53,977 bases of DNA from Ignisphaera sp. (GCA_020833345.1 JAJHQM010000004.1:1-53977), one strand, 5' to 3'. Shown: positions 42,121 through 53,065, counted from the stretch's first letter. Translations and numbers: made by a program. The notes: a model not told the origin generated them from the sequence alone.

Positions 42121-44523
42121 ATGAGTGAAGAAATTGTCAGTGTATATGTTCTAGATGCCAGTTATGAAGTTGTAGGTACAGAACCTCACATAATTGTATG
42201 GGGTGTGGATGAGAATGGTAGGAGGGTTTTACTTAGAGACAGGAGATTTAAACCATATTTCTTTGCAATAGTAGATCTAAAGCATTTAGATAAACTGGAT
42301 GTTATAAAGTCCTCCATAAAGAGGCTAAGTAGACCCAAATCACCCATTCTATCAATTCAAGAAGTTGACAAGCTGTTTATGGGAAAGCCTGTTAAGGCTT
42401 TAAGAATAGAAACATCAATACCTGAATTCGTTCGAGAGTATAGAAGTGACATAGCGAAGATTCCTGGAGTCAAAGCTGTTGTAGAAGCTGATATAAGATT
42501 TTCAATGAGGTACCTCATAGATAATGATATAAGCCCTTGTACATGGCATAAATTCAAGGTTGTTAAGAAGCAGAAGACTGGTGAGTATAGAGTTGATGAA
42601 GAGCTGGAAATTGTAGGTGTTCTGGAGAGAGATGATTCAAAGATATTACCACCAAAACTCAGAATTATGGCTTTTGATATAGAGGTTTACAATCCTCATG
42701 GCGCTCCAAAACCCGAGAGGGACCCTATCATAATAATTTCTATGCAGAATTCTGAGGGTGAGCTTATACAATTGCAAGCGCAAGGCAAGGACGATAGGAA
42801 GCTTCTAAAGGACTTCATAGATTATGTAAATAGATATGACCCCGATATAGTTGTAGGCTACAACTCAAATAACTTTGACTGGCCATACTTAATAGAAAGG
42901 TCTAGGAAGCTAGGTATAAAACTTGACTTATCGCGAAGAAGAGGTGTGGAGCCGTCGAAGAGTGTCTATGGGCATGTCTCAATTCCTGGTAGGCTACACC
43001 TAGATCTTTACGATTTTGCTGAAGAAATTACTGAAATAAAGGTTAAGAGTCTTGATGAAGTTGCAGAATACTTTGGTGTAATGAAGAAGAGTGAGAGAGT
43101 AAATGTGCCTTGGTATGATATTTACAGGTATTGGGATGACGAAAAGCTTAGACCCATTTTGTTAAGGTATGCGCGAGACGACGTAATTGCAACTTATGGT
43201 ATAGCTGAAAAAATTTTGCCTTTTGCTATGCAACTTTCAAGCATTACTGGGCTTCCTTTAGACCAGGTTGGGTCTGCTAGTGTTGGCTTTCGCCTTGAGT
43301 GGTTCTTGCTTAGAGTAGCTAGGGTTAGAGGTGAGCTTGTTCCTAATAGAGTTGAGAAGGAGTATGAGAGCTATAGAGGAGCTATAGTACTAGAGCCAAA
43401 GAGGGGAGTACATGAAAATATTGCTGTACTAGATTTCTCGTCTATGTATCCAAGCATAATGTTGAAGTATAATATTGGACCTGACACCCTTATAATTGGA
43501 GAGGAGTGCTTAGACTGCTTTGCAGCTCCTGAAACAGGTTATATATTTAGAAAAGATAAGGACTCATTCTTTAAAGTAGCCCTCACAATCCTAGTAAATA
43601 CCAGAAGGCAAGTTAGAGAGCTCTTGAAGAAGTATAGTCCAGAAACTGCTGAGTACAGAATACTAGATGCTAGACAGCGCGCACTAAAGGTATTAGCAAA
43701 TGCTTGCTACGGTTACATGGCGTGGACTGGCGCAAGATGGTACTGTAAAGAGTGTGCAGAAGCTGTAGCAGATTTTGGTAGAGAGACTATTAAGAAAGCC
43801 ATTTCGCTGGCAAGGAATATAGGGCTTGACGTAATATACGGTGATACCGATTCACTATTTGTTAAATATAATAAAGAGGCTGTAGAGAAGCTTATTGACG
43901 CTGTTGAGAAGGAACTTGGCTTGGAAATTAAGGTTGACAAGGTGTATCAAAGGGTGTTCTTTACAGAGGCTAAGAAAAGATACATAGGGCTAACAGCCGA
44001 TGGAAGGATAGATGTAGTTGGATTTGAAGCTGTTAGGGGAGACTGGGCTGAAATAGCAAAAGAGATGCAAGAGCAAGTAGCAGAAATAGTGCTTAAAACT
44101 ATGGATCATCGAAAGGCTGTTGAATTTGTTAAAAATGAGATTGAGAAAATAAGGAAGCTTGCTGCAAACAATGCCATAGACATTAGCAAGTTCGTTATAT
44201 GGAAAACTATTACAAAGCCTCTAAATGAATATGAAGTTGAAGCACCTCATGTTACAGCTGCTAAGCATTTAATTAAGTTAGGATATGGCATTGAAGTGGG
44301 AGATAAGGTAGGGTATGTGATAGTTAAGGGCAGCGGAAAGATATCAGAACGCGCTAAGCCATACATAACTGCAGATCCTAAGGATCTAGACCTTGACTAT
44401 TATGTAGAACACCAAATTATACCAGCAGTACTTAGAATTCTTGAGTACTTTGGTGTTAGTGAAAAGCAGTTGAAAGGCATTGGGAGAAGTGGAAAAACAT
44501 TATTCGAATATGCTAAGAAGTAG
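42121..44523 (+). CDS. polB: DNA polymerase family B (PolB1-like) with proofreading exonuclease
   Basis: 800 aa. Exo I is AFDIEVY (D186, E188), Exo II is IVVGYNSNNFDWPYL, Exo III is YARDDVIATY. Polymerase motif A is DFSSMYPS (D438), motif B is KVLANACYGYMAW, motif C is YGDTDS (D575, D577). All catalytic residues are intact and no intein interrupts the motifs. It is a replicative candidate. It ends exactly where the convergent dnaG ends. Confidence 0.97.
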   Translation: MSEEIVSVYVLDASYEVVGTEPHIIVWGVDENGRRVLLRDRRFKPYFFAIVDLKHLDKLDVIKSSIKRLSRPKSPILSIQEVDKLFMGKPVKALRIETSIPEFVREYRSDIAKIPGVKAVVEADIRFSMRYLIDNDISPCTWHKFKVVKKQKTGEYRVDEELEIVGVLERDDSKILPPKLRIMAFDIEVYNPHGAPKPERDPIIIISMQNSEGELIQLQAQGKDDRKLLKDFIDYVNRYDPDIVVGYNSNNFDWPYLIERSRKLGIKLDLSRRRGVEPSKSVYGHVSIPGRLHLDLYDFAEEITEIKVKSLDEVAEYFGVMKKSERVNVPWYDIYRYWDDEKLRPILLRYARDDVIATYGIAEKILPFAMQLSSITGLPLDQVGSASVGFRLEWFLLRVARVRGELVPNRVEKEYESYRGAIVLEPKRGVHENIAVLDFSSMYPSIMLKYNIGPDTLIIGEECLDCFAAPETGYIFRKDKDSFFKVALTILVNTRRQVRELLKKYSPETAEYRILDARQRALKVLANACYGYMAWTGARWYCKECAEAVADFGRETIKKAISLARNIGLDVIYGDTDSLFVKYNKEAVEKLIDAVEKELGLEIKVDKVYQRVFFTEAKKRYIGLTADGRIDVVGFEAVRGDWAEIAKEMQEQVAEIVLKTMDHRKAVEFVKNEIEKIRKLAANNAIDISKFVIWKTITKPLNEYEVEAPHVTAAKHLIKLGYGIEVGDKVGYVIVKGSGKISERAKPYITADPKDLDLDYYVEHQIIPAVLRILEYFGVSEKQLKGIGRSGKTLFEYAKK

Positions 44524-45828
44524 TTATGAAAGTGCGCCAAATATGTCCTGAAATGTCATTACATAGATATCCTCTGGCTTTCTAGTGACATTACCTATTC
44601 TCACACCTAAAATCAGCTTTACACCTTTTTCTGAAGCGGTATCTAAAAGCCTCTGCGTTATAACTCCATCAAAAACTATTGCTTGAACCTTGCCAGGCTC
44701 CATACTCTGTAATTTTTCTACAAGATCTCTTACGGGTAACTTTTCTATTACGTTCCAACTAGCGTCATAAAGTAAGGCCTCAAGAGTTCCAATAACTTTT
44801 TTACCTTCTTCAATAACCCTCGCGGGCATTTCAAAGCCCATTGGGGGGTGTAGTTCAGCTACTTGAGGCTGAGGAACTGGTGTAGGTGTAGGCTGAATTT
44901 CTACAGGTGGAGTCGCACCTACCTGAACACCTACTTGTTGTGGTTGTAAAGGCTTAGCTTCAATTTCAGCAACTTTTGGTGCTACCTTTGCTTCAGCTTC
45001 AAGCTTTTTCTCAATACTTTCAAGGAATTGCTTAGCAGGGATAGCATTTTTAAGGGCTTTTGCTATCTCTTTACCTGTAAGCTCTTCAACTTCTTTACCG
45101 GGAGGAGCTTTTGCTACATAATCTATATCAGCTATTCTACACACATCTCTAGCTATCAGCTCACCCATTCTATCTCCATCAACAAATAGTATTGCTGTTT
45201 TTCTAGAGGCAAGCTTTATAATTGTTTCAGGAACTTTTGATCCATGGGCTCCCTCTAAGGCTATTACATTTCTGTAGCCATATCTTAACATATTAATAAC
45301 ATCAGCCCTCCCCTCAACAATAATTACAGTATCGGAAGACTCTACATCAGGTCCTGCAGGAAGCTTCTCGGGACCATAGTGTACTAATTCAGCTACTCTA
45401 ATAACCTCACTGACCTTGTTTATGATTTCCTTGAGATCAGGAGCCTTCTCTATAAAGAACTTCTTAGCTATCTCAGCAGCTCTATCCATTATCTTTTTAA
45501 GTCTTTCAGCCCTTATATCAACTATGTCAATTACCTGTATCTTTGCTTGGTATGGTCCCACCTTCTCCACATTCTCAATTAGTGCTGCTAGAAGAGCTGT
45601 TTCTATTCTATCCAGGTTTGATGGTATTAATATTTCACCGACGGTCTTTCCTTTTTCTGTTTTTATATCTACACTTATCCTACCTATTCTACCCTTATCC
45701 TGTAAATCCCTCAAGTCAAACTCCTCGCCAAACATCCCTTCAGTAAAACCAAATATTGCTCCTATTATATCAGATTTCTCAACCTCGCCATCAACCTCTA
45801 CTTTTGCTCTAATTACGTATTTTGCCAT
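44524..45828 (-). CDS. dnaG: Archaeal DnaG-like Toprim protein
   Basis: 434 aa. The Toprim domain has E172 in VIIVEGRADVINML and D217/D219 in LFVDGDRMGE. An N-terminal alpha/beta domain precedes it, and a proline/glutamine-rich linker (PPVEIQPTPTPVPQPQ) separates it from a C-terminal domain with VRDLVEKLQ and ILGVRIGNVTRKPEDI. Archaeal DnaG has primase activity and is also associated with the exosome. It shares a transcription unit with tyrS, pheT and pheS. Confidence 0.95.
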   Translation of the reverse strand: MAKYVIRAKVEVDGEVEKSDIIGAIFGFTEGMFGEEFDLRDLQDKGRIGRISVDIKTEKGKTVGEILIPSNLDRIETALLAALIENVEKVGPYQAKIQVIDIVDIRAERLKKIMDRAAEIAKKFFIEKAPDLKEIINKVSEVIRVAELVHYGPEKLPAGPDVESSDTVIIVEGRADVINMLRYGYRNVIALEGAHGSKVPETIIKLASRKTAILFVDGDRMGELIARDVCRIADIDYVAKAPPGKEVEELTGKEIAKALKNAIPAKQFLESIEKKLEAEAKVAPKVAEIEAKPLQPQQVGVQVGATPPVEIQPTPTPVPQPQVAELHPPMGFEMPARVIEEGKKVIGTLEALLYDASWNVIEKLPVRDLVEKLQSMEPGKVQAIVFDGVITQRLLDTASEKGVKLILGVRIGNVTRKPEDIYVMTFQDIFGALS

Positions 45829-45844
45829 AGCTTACACCAAGCTG

Positions 45845-46927
45845 TTACCTTGTAACGCTTTGCATAACTTCTTTAAGTTCAAGCCATAAACCTTTTTCTG
45901 TCTGTAACGTAGACCTAATTGGACTAACTATCTTTATAAGCTCATTTGTCACAGCGTTTTTTAGGTCAAGGGGGTGTATCACACCCTCTCTATATAGCTT
46001 CTCAAGCTCATTATAGCTAAATACCTCTATGGTACCACCATGTTCAGGCCTCCTTTCTATAACTAGTCTCTTATCGCCTTGAGCAAATATTATGTATTTA
46101 GCTAAAGCCATGATGGGGTTTGCCTCAGTTTCCCTTGGTGGGCAGTATGCGCTTCGAATCTTTTTCACAATCTCTTCATCACTATCTGTTACGAATATAG
46201 CATCCTCAGGCTTAGACTTGCTCATCTTTATTTCTGAGAGATACTCATCTATCTCTATTGACACATTCATTTTAGTTGCGCCCCTTAATGATGGAAGCAG
46301 TGGTGTATGAATTGCTATAGGTTTTTTATAACCCAGCTTCTCGGCTACATCTCTTGCAAGCATATGCGCTTTTCTCTGATCTATCCCTCCTAATGCTATA
46401 TCCAAGTCCATTTGAAAAATATCAGCAACTTGCATTAAGGGATAAATGAGCTTAGAGAAATCGAGTTCTGCTTCACTTGCCTTTCTACCCATTATTGTCA
46501 AAGCCCTCTTAACTCTACTTAGGCTAGCGTTCTTAGCTATCCTTAACACCTTCTCCCAGTACTCACTGCTATTAACAATATCCTCAGCGTAAACAACTCT
46601 TACTCTACTCATATTAACTCCTATAGCCTCTAAAATCTTTACAACATGCTTTGCAGCGGCCTTTATCAGATCTATTCTTCCACCAAGTTTATCATTTATC
46701 CACGCATGCCATGTAGCAGCAAAGAGTATCATTTCTACACCAACGTCAACCAAGTCCTTAAATTTGTAAGCCCATATAAGCCACCCTACATGAAATACAC
46801 CACTGGGCTCAAACCCTATATAACCTCTTAATCTTCTCCCCTCTTCAAATGCCTTCTTAAGCTCTTCCTCAGTCACAATCTCCATAGTATTTCTCTTAAC
46901 TAAGGCAAGCTTATTCTCTACATCCAT
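45845..46927 (-). CDS. tyrS: Tyrosyl-tRNA synthetase
   Basis: 360 aa class I enzyme, archaeal type. The HIGH signature is HVGW (46-49), preceded by GYIGFEPSG with the tyrosine-contacting Y36, and KMSKS is at 234-238. GAGGGT lies before the ATG. It is 22 bases from pheT and 16 from dnaG on the same strand. Confidence 0.95.
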   Translation of the reverse strand: MDVENKLALVKRNTMEIVTEEELKKAFEEGRRLRGYIGFEPSGVFHVGWLIWAYKFKDLVDVGVEMILFAATWHAWINDKLGGRIDLIKAAAKHVVKILEAIGVNMSRVRVVYAEDIVNSSEYWEKVLRIAKNASLSRVKRALTIMGRKASEAELDFSKLIYPLMQVADIFQMDLDIALGGIDQRKAHMLARDVAEKLGYKKPIAIHTPLLPSLRGATKMNVSIEIDEYLSEIKMSKSKPEDAIFVTDSDEEIVKKIRSAYCPPRETEANPIMALAKYIIFAQGDKRLVIERRPEHGGTIEVFSYNELEKLYREGVIHPLDLKNAVTNELIKIVSPIRSTLQTEKGLWLELKEVMQSVTR

Positions 46928-46949
46928 TGTTACATACCCTCAAGACTCT

Positions 46950-48620
46950 CTACTTCACATTTTTACCAGTTAAAAAGGAATATAATATGTTTATTGAGAC
47001 CTCAGCTAAAGTTATAGGATAAAATATGCCTAATTTTACAAGTTTTTCTGGATTTATCTCACCTAATACACCAATAGCAGTGTCATTTATGTAAACGTCA
47101 GCGCACCTTCCTCTGGAAAACATATCTATATCGCATGGGCGCAGCCTAAGCATTGTTGCCAATTCTAACTCCTTTAGAATTGCATATAGTGTTGCATGTA
47201 CTTCTTCAAATCTTGTTTCGCTATTCATAATTGCCCAGCATACCCTTAACTCATTCTTCCATTTATTATAGCATGTAGAGCAGCGTGTCACAACTTCCCC
47301 TATTTCAAAGACTTTTACTGGTTGAGGTATGTACTGAGAGTTTTTAAGGGTAATTATAATGGATTGGAGAAGAGCCGATCTAAGCGCATTTATTTCATTT
47401 GAAGGCGCATTTATTACCATTACATAGTTTTTGAAGCCAAGCTCTTCAAGAATTTGATTGGGTACCAGAGTAAGTGTATTTAACTCTGCATATCCAAGCC
47501 CAATAAGAGCCTCCCTGATTACGCTAGCTAAAGCTCTTAAGCTCAGCCCTTTTACAATTCTTAGTCTTGGTTCAACTTCTTCAAAACCTAAGTTTTCATA
47601 TCCTATACCCATAGCTATGTCTTCAGCTATGTCCACCTGATGTAAAATATCGTTTCTATAATACGGTACCTCCACTTCAATACTGTCCTCAGTTATGGAT
47701 ATAATTCTATGACCCATTCTATTTAGAGCGCCTTCTATATGAGAAACCTGCTCTCTTTCTATCCCAAGCCATTCAAAAATGTATTTCAGATCAACCTTAA
47801 TTACCTTTGGCTTAAGATCTGGCGTTATTATTGAGGTTTCAGGGTATATGATTTCAGCCCCGAGCACCTCACCCCCATAGAAGGCCAGCGCATTTATTAT
47901 CGAATTCAAGACTGCATTCACAGCATTTACATCTGTTCCTGTGACGTCTATAAGGATATTTCTTGTACTTTCAGTAAGCCTTGTTATGTCACTATTTATC
48001 ACTGGAGGCAGTGAAATGACCTTACCTTCGGATAGTATTGCAGGGTGCATGTTTTCGTTGAGTGCTATAGAACCGTACAAAACACCTTGCTCTGTTGCCT
48101 CAAGCACTTTCCTAATACTCATTTCCCTGAAGTCATGTAAGGGAATCATGCACGTTTGATCTACGTCTACGTCTCTGTACTCTAACAATGGAGAGGGGAG
48201 CCTATCTAGGTCATGAAGTCCTATAGCAACCTTTCTTCTGTTTCTTCCGAATGTTGTATGAAGCCTCTCCTGAAAATCTATTAATAGCTTGAGCTTCTCT
48301 TCATCTAAATTAACATTTGTTACTGCAGCAAGTGCTATGTAAGGTCTTTTAATAGGCGGCTTTACAATTACCTTAAAGGGAATGCCTCTAAGTTCTATAG
48401 AGCTTGGTTTATCTAGGCCTAAATAAAGTCTCACAGCCTTTGCTATGCCCTCCGCAGAGAACATGTCTATTCTGTCGCTTTGAACCTCTATTGCTATGTT
48501 ACCCTCTTCATCTATTTCGGATTCGCACTTAAGGTTAAACAACGTGTTCTGCAGAACTTCAATATTCCCTACTCCTGTGAGTCTTGCGAGCGTATCTAGC
48601 CTTACCTTTACAACGGGCAC
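46950..48620 (-). CDS. pheT: Phenylalanyl-tRNA synthetase beta subunit
   Basis: 556 aa, archaeal type lacking the bacterial tRNA-binding extension. It has the B3/4 editing region and B5 domain (VEVPYYRNDILHQVDIAEDI), then the inactive synthetase fold with FEIGEVV. GTG start after AGGTGA. It lies six bases after pheS. Confidence 0.95.
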   Translation of the reverse strand: MPVVKVRLDTLARLTGVGNIEVLQNTLFNLKCESEIDEEGNIAIEVQSDRIDMFSAEGIAKAVRLYLGLDKPSSIELRGIPFKVIVKPPIKRPYIALAAVTNVNLDEEKLKLLIDFQERLHTTFGRNRRKVAIGLHDLDRLPSPLLEYRDVDVDQTCMIPLHDFREMSIRKVLEATEQGVLYGSIALNENMHPAILSEGKVISLPPVINSDITRLTESTRNILIDVTGTDVNAVNAVLNSIINALAFYGGEVLGAEIIYPETSIITPDLKPKVIKVDLKYIFEWLGIEREQVSHIEGALNRMGHRIISITEDSIEVEVPYYRNDILHQVDIAEDIAMGIGYENLGFEEVEPRLRIVKGLSLRALASVIREALIGLGYAELNTLTLVPNQILEELGFKNYVMVINAPSNEINALRSALLQSIIITLKNSQYIPQPVKVFEIGEVVTRCSTCYNKWKNELRVCWAIMNSETRFEEVHATLYAILKELELATMLRLRPCDIDMFSRGRCADVYINDTAIGVLGEINPEKLVKLGIFYPITLAEVSINILYSFLTGKNVK

Positions 48621-48626
48621 ATAAAT

Positions 48627-50105
48627 TCACCTAATAAGGTGTCTCTTTATGTATGGAAAGGTCCTTATGAACTCTACATCTTTTGAGAAAAGCAGTCTAA
48701 TGTCATTTATTCCATAAACAATCATTGCAAGCCTCTCCACACCCATACCCCATGCCCCAACGGAGGCCTTGGTGTTTAGCATTTCAAGAACCTCTGGCCT
48801 AAACATTCCAGCACCAAAAACCTCTACCCATCCATATCCAGGCACATAACCATAGCCTTCTACACTAGGCTCTGTAAATGGGAAGTATGCGGGCTTGAAC
48901 TTGAATTTCTCTATGCCGAGAGCTTTGAGTATTTGGCTTAGTAGTCCAAGGAGCTTCTTAAAGGTAAAGCCCCTTTCCATTATAACTCCATCAAAATTTG
49001 TGAACTCAGGCGAGTGTCTGGGGTCAGGATTATCCCTTCTAAACACCCTTGCAATTGCATAGAGTCTTGCGGGAGGTTCTCTTCCTATTAAACGTCTTGC
49101 TGTAACTGCTGTTGTATGCGACCTTAACATAAGCTTTGACGCTTTTTCATAAGACCATCTATACCTCCAACCAGTACTACCACAAGAACCCCCAGACTCA
49201 TGGACTCTTCTCACCCTCTCAACAATATCGCTGTATTGCGAAAGATCTGCATAACCCTCTACAACAAGAATATCATGTATGTCTCGAGATGGGTGATCTT
49301 GTGCCTGAAAAAGTATGTCAAAGTTCCATAACTCTGGAATCACATAATCATCGCTTACCTCCTCAAACCCTAGATCCTCCATAACATCCTTGATGAGCTC
49401 TACGAACTCTTTAAAAAAGTGCCTCTTGCCTGGATACGCTATTGGTGGAGAGGCATCTAAGTTGAATGGCTTTAATACACAAGATTTCCACTCACCTGTT
49501 GTAAGAAGCTCGTGAGTGAGCTTTGAAACAACCTTTTTTTGTGGAATAATCTTTCTCGCTTCATCTAATGAAATAGAGAGCCTTACATATCTACGCTTTA
49601 CCGTGCGAACCTCTATTAACTTCCTCTTTACAAGCTCCTGGAAAACACTGCTACTTTCAATATCATGGCTGATCTCCCTCCACAAGCTAAACATTCTGAG
49701 CATATTTCTGTGATCAGAAAGAGGCTTATAGTTAATAAACTTAGCTATACCCTTATCAACCTTTACCCAGCCCCTCTTAATGGCCCAGTTAATGCCAATA
49801 GATGCTATGGGCTCTCCTAATCGGTTTTTAATAACGCTTATCGTAGCCTCGCCTCCCATCTCTTGTACAAGTATTGCAACTCTTTCTTCAGGTAAGCCGT
49901 CGAGATAGTTCATACCCTCTTCTGTAGCCTTACCAATAGCAATTATGTGCTCTTGGACTTCTACAATGCCCTTGGATTTGAGCAACTCTAGTATAGATGA
50001 AATGCCTTGTTCTGTAAATCCTGTTATCTTAGCAAGTTCACTGACTTCGATAACCCTATTCAATTCTATTAACTTCTCTAAAACAGCTATTTCACTACTA
50101 GACAA
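48627..50105 (-). CDS. pheS: Phenylalanyl-tRNA synthetase alpha subunit
   Basis: 492 aa class II catalytic subunit. N-terminal winged-helix repeats (ISSILELLKSKGIVEV and others) bind tRNA; the catalytic core has motif 2 ARVFRRDNPDPRHSPEF and the late GWGMGVERLAM-like motif 3 (here GAWGMGVERLAMIVYG). TTG start. It is followed by pheT, together forming the (alpha-beta)2 enzyme. Confidence 0.95.
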   Translation of the reverse strand: MSSSEIAVLEKLIELNRVIEVSELAKITGFTEQGISSILELLKSKGIVEVQEHIIAIGKATEEGMNYLDGLPEERVAILVQEMGGEATISVIKNRLGEPIASIGINWAIKRGWVKVDKGIAKFINYKPLSDHRNMLRMFSLWREISHDIESSSVFQELVKRKLIEVRTVKRRYVRLSISLDEARKIIPQKKVVSKLTHELLTTGEWKSCVLKPFNLDASPPIAYPGKRHFFKEFVELIKDVMEDLGFEEVSDDYVIPELWNFDILFQAQDHPSRDIHDILVVEGYADLSQYSDIVERVRRVHESGGSCGSTGWRYRWSYEKASKLMLRSHTTAVTARRLIGREPPARLYAIARVFRRDNPDPRHSPEFTNFDGVIMERGFTFKKLLGLLSQILKALGIEKFKFKPAYFPFTEPSVEGYGYVPGYGWVEVFGAGMFRPEVLEMLNTKASVGAWGMGVERLAMIVYGINDIRLLFSKDVEFIRTFPYIKRHLIR

Positions 50106-50240
50106 CTCTATTTGTGAAACAATTAGAGATACACCACTAAAACACTACATATTTACTAATAAGACTTATCAAAACGCGTGATAAAAAGCTTTATCGCTTT
50201 ATTAAAAGCCTCAAATGGTAAATGAAGAGCAAGGATGTAT

Positions 50241-50843
50241 TCATCTCTTTACAAACTCTATAAAGTATCTATGAAGCCTTGCATCACCAGAAAGTTCTGG
50301 ATGAAATGTTGAAGCAAGTATTTCACTCTGTTTTACAAGTACATAAGATTCCCCATACCTAGCCAACACATCTACACCTTGACCAACTTCAACAATGGCA
50401 GGTGCTCTAATAAATACCGCTCTAAATGGCTTATCTCCAATAACAGGGATGTTTAAATCCACTTCAAAACTTTCCCTCTGTCTTCCATAATAGTTCCTTA
50501 TAGCAAGAGCGTCTAACACTTCTAATGTGCCGCTCATTACTCTTCCAGTTTTCAAGTCCTTTACTTTTTTTGCAAGTAAAATAGCCCCAGCACACGTTCC
50601 CATAACAGGTAAACCATTTTCAATTCTCTCTTTCAATACTTCAACAATGTTGAACTTCTTCATGAGTTTTAATATAGTTGTACTTTCACCTCCTGGAATG
50701 ATTAAAGCATCTATACCATTAACATCGCTTCTTTTTACAACATTTACAACATCACACTGTATAGAGAGCTCATTGCAAGCCTCTGTAATCATGTATCTAT
50801 GCTCATCAATTCCTCCCTGATAAGCAAGAATACCTATTCTCAT
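50241..50843 (-). CDS. pdxT: Pyridoxal 5'-phosphate synthase glutaminase subunit PdxT
   Basis: 200 aa class I glutaminase supplying ammonia to PdxS. The triad is C84 (GTCAGAILL), H181 and E183 (HPELSGD), and the oxyanion segment is PGGESTT (50-56). It lies five bases after pdxS. Confidence 0.96.
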   Translation of the reverse strand: MRIGILAYQGGIDEHRYMITEACNELSIQCDVVNVVKRSDVNGIDALIIPGGESTTILKLMKKFNIVEVLKERIENGLPVMGTCAGAILLAKKVKDLKTGRVMSGTLEVLDALAIRNYYGRQRESFEVDLNIPVIGDKPFRAVFIRAPAIVEVGQGVDVLARYGESYVLVKQSEILASTFHPELSGDARLHRYFIEFVKR

Positions 50844-50848
50844 TTGTC

Positions 50849-51892
50849 CTACGCACCCCTAACTTGTAAAAGCTCTTCGGGTTTCAGCCTTCTGATGTCA
50901 ATTCCCATCATGCTTTTGGCCTCATCGATCATGGATTGAGCCTCTAAAACAGCATCAGGGTTCCACCACACAGATGTTGCAAGCACTATTGCCTCAGCTC
51001 TGGTCTGTGGATCTTGGGACTTAAATATGCCTGAGCCTACAAAGACTCCGTCTGCACCAAGCCACATCATTAAAGCAGCATCTGCAGGTGTTGCTATGCC
51101 TCCAGCAGCAAAGTTCACTACAGGTAGTCTCTTAAGTCGTGCAACTAGGTCTATTAGCTCATATGGAACTCCATATTCTCTAGCTTTTTTCATTCTGTCT
51201 TCTGGAGACAGGTACACGAGCATCATAACTTCGTTCATTATGGTTCTCATATGCTTAACAGCTTCAGCAACATTGCCAGTTCCAGCCTCGCCCTTTGTTC
51301 TAATCATGGAAGCTCCTTCGTAGATTCTTCTAAGGGCCTCACCTAGGTTCCTAGCACCATTGACAAAGGGTATCTTGAAGAGCCACTTATTTATATGCCT
51401 CTCTTCATCAGCAGGTGTAAGCACTTCTGACTCGTCAATCATATCTACGCCAAGCGCCTCTAAAATCCTTGCCTCCATGTAGTGTCCTATTCTAACCTTA
51501 GCCATTACTGGTATAGTCACATTCTCCATAACCTCGTGAATCCTATTAACACTAGCCATCCTAGCAACACCACCACTTGCTCTAACATCGTAAGGCAGCT
51601 TATCCAAGACCATAACAGATACTGCTCCAGCTTCCTCAGCTATAAGTGCTTGCTCAACATTTGTAACATCCATGCACACACCATACTTTTGGAATATTGG
51701 AAATCCATACTTAACCCTTAATGTCCCTTTCTGGGGAACCCTAATAACCTCAGGCAGGCGTTCAGGACCATATCTAAAGTAAAGCCCTTCCTGCTTCAGC
51801 CTATCTGCAACATCAGCTAATCTATAAAAGAATTCAACAATTTTATCAAATCCAATTTCAATAAGATGAGTATTCCACAACCTATCCACCAT
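50849..51892 (-). CDS. pdxS: Pyridoxal 5'-phosphate synthase subunit PdxS
   Basis: 347 aa TIM barrel that makes PLP from ribose 5-phosphate, glyceraldehyde 3-phosphate and ammonia. It shows [24 protein letters not shown] and [16 protein letters not shown], with the lysines that carry the imine intermediates, and [23 protein letters not shown] 51892 follows GGTGAT; GTG 51901 is an alternative start. It forms an operon with pdxT. Confidence 0.96.
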   Translation of the reverse strand: MVDRLWNTHLIEIGFDKIVEFFYRLADVADRLKQEGLYFRYGPERLPEVIRVPQKGTLRVKYGFPIFQKYGVCMDVTNVEQALIAEEAGAVSVMVLDKLPYDVRASGGVARMASVNRIHEVMENVTIPVMAKVRIGHYMEARILEALGVDMIDESEVLTPADEERHINKWLFKIPFVNGARNLGEALRRIYEGASMIRTKGEAGTGNVAEAVKHMRTIMNEVMMLVYLSPEDRMKKAREYGVPYELIDLVARLKRLPVVNFAAGGIATPADAALMMWLGADGVFVGSGIFKSQDPQTRAEAIVLATSVWWNPDAVLEAQSMIDEAKSMMGIDIRRLKPEELLQVRGA

Positions 51893-52116
51893 AATCACCA
51901 CTTACTGCTTTATGCAACTATATCTACTGTTCAGTAGAAAAAGTACTTTGTTTTACATAAACGCAATAACAGAGTGCAAGAGTGTAGAGCAAAAACACTA
52001 TTATGTTTGAAAATCGTGCTTTTAACTCAACAGCATACTATAACTAGCTTTAATTGCCTTTCTTACTGTCTCCCCTAGCTTACCGCATCGTGAAACGTAG
52101 CTATACAGTGATATTG

Positions 52117-52938
52117 TTAAAAGCCTATGTCTGGCAGCTCCATATGGAGAATGGTATTGATAATTTGCATTACAATATTCCTTCTCGCAGTTTCATCAAT
52201 ACTCCTTTTGTATTCTCGAGCTAGTGAAATTAACTTATGTACATCTTCTTTCTTTTGTTCTGCTGTGCTTGTACGCATCTTAGCATAGCCTTTCACTATT
52301 GCTGAAATAATTCGTGAGACATTTGATGGACTTGGCGAAAGTCTGGCTGTTTCTAAGTCTATGAAGTAAGGTTTTTCAGCATCTCCACACATGAAAACGA
52401 CTTGTCTATTAGGCTTACTCATTTCAATAATATCAATTCCTATTCGATCCAACTCAAAGGCAGCGTTAATCAATTTAACAAAGGCTTTTCTTAATGAGGG
52501 TGGTGTAGCTAATGAAGCAAGTTCCTCAAGAGTAAAACCATCTATAAAATCCCGCACTATAAGGTTTCTGCTATATGCATAAACTCTCGGTACAAAGCCC
52601 GTCTTCTCAGCAATCTTCATTAGCACTGCCTCACCCTCAAGAGAATCTCTCTTTGAGTCAGCCCTCCTTACTTTAAGCCCTGTCACACCAGCTGTTTCAT
52701 GTCTTACCAGTACAACTACAGCTGCATGCCCCTTCCCAACTACCCTAAGCCCTTTTTCAATAATTACGCTTCCAAAGCTATATACTTGTTTTACACCAAG
52801 TCTTCTCAGCTCCTTTAACCGCTGTTCACAGCACATTTCTTCAGGTTTAGGAAAGCACAGAACTTTGCAGAGCACTTGCTCATTGTCAATGCTTTCAAAC
52901 GTATAACTCCTACAAAGCACTATACCACAACCCCACAA
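52117..52938 (-). CDS. Predicted Ser/Thr protein kinase, COG2112 type
   Basis: 273 aa with TTG at 52938; GTG 52920 is possible. An atypical kinase fold has GKGHAAVVVL (glycine loop), GLKVRRADSKRDSLEGEA (lysine and glutamate) and IVRDFIDGFTLEEL (hinge). The catalytic region is DRIGIDIIEMSKPNRQVVF, and the metal-binding aspartate is in YFIDLETARLS. The canonical HRD motif is altered, as in the COG2112 group. Substrate unknown. An N-terminal part of about 50 residues with six cysteines is added to the usual core. Confidence 0.82.
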   Translation of the reverse strand: MWGCGIVLCRSYTFESIDNEQVLCKVLCFPKPEEMCCEQRLKELRRLGVKQVYSFGSVIIEKGLRVVGKGHAAVVVLVRHETAGVTGLKVRRADSKRDSLEGEAVLMKIAEKTGFVPRVYAYSRNLIVRDFIDGFTLEELASLATPPSLRKAFVKLINAAFELDRIGIDIIEMSKPNRQVVFMCGDAEKPYFIDLETARLSPSPSNVSRIISAIVKGYAKMRTSTAEQKKEDVHKLISLAREYKRSIDETARRNIVMQIINTILHMELPDIGF

Positions 52939-53065
52939 AAACTTAAGTATAAGCCCTTAAGACCAGAGATTTCGAATACGATGATGGTATTGCGTAAGTA
53001 TAAGCCTACACGCCACACAGCCTCCAAACCTCCAATCTTTCTTCAACACTCTTACATGTAAGCTC

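Noticed and set aside
45416-45889. 157-codon plus-strand frame opposite dnaG and tyrS
   Set aside because: Low-complexity serine/isoleucine-rich shadow across two well-supported minus-strand genes.
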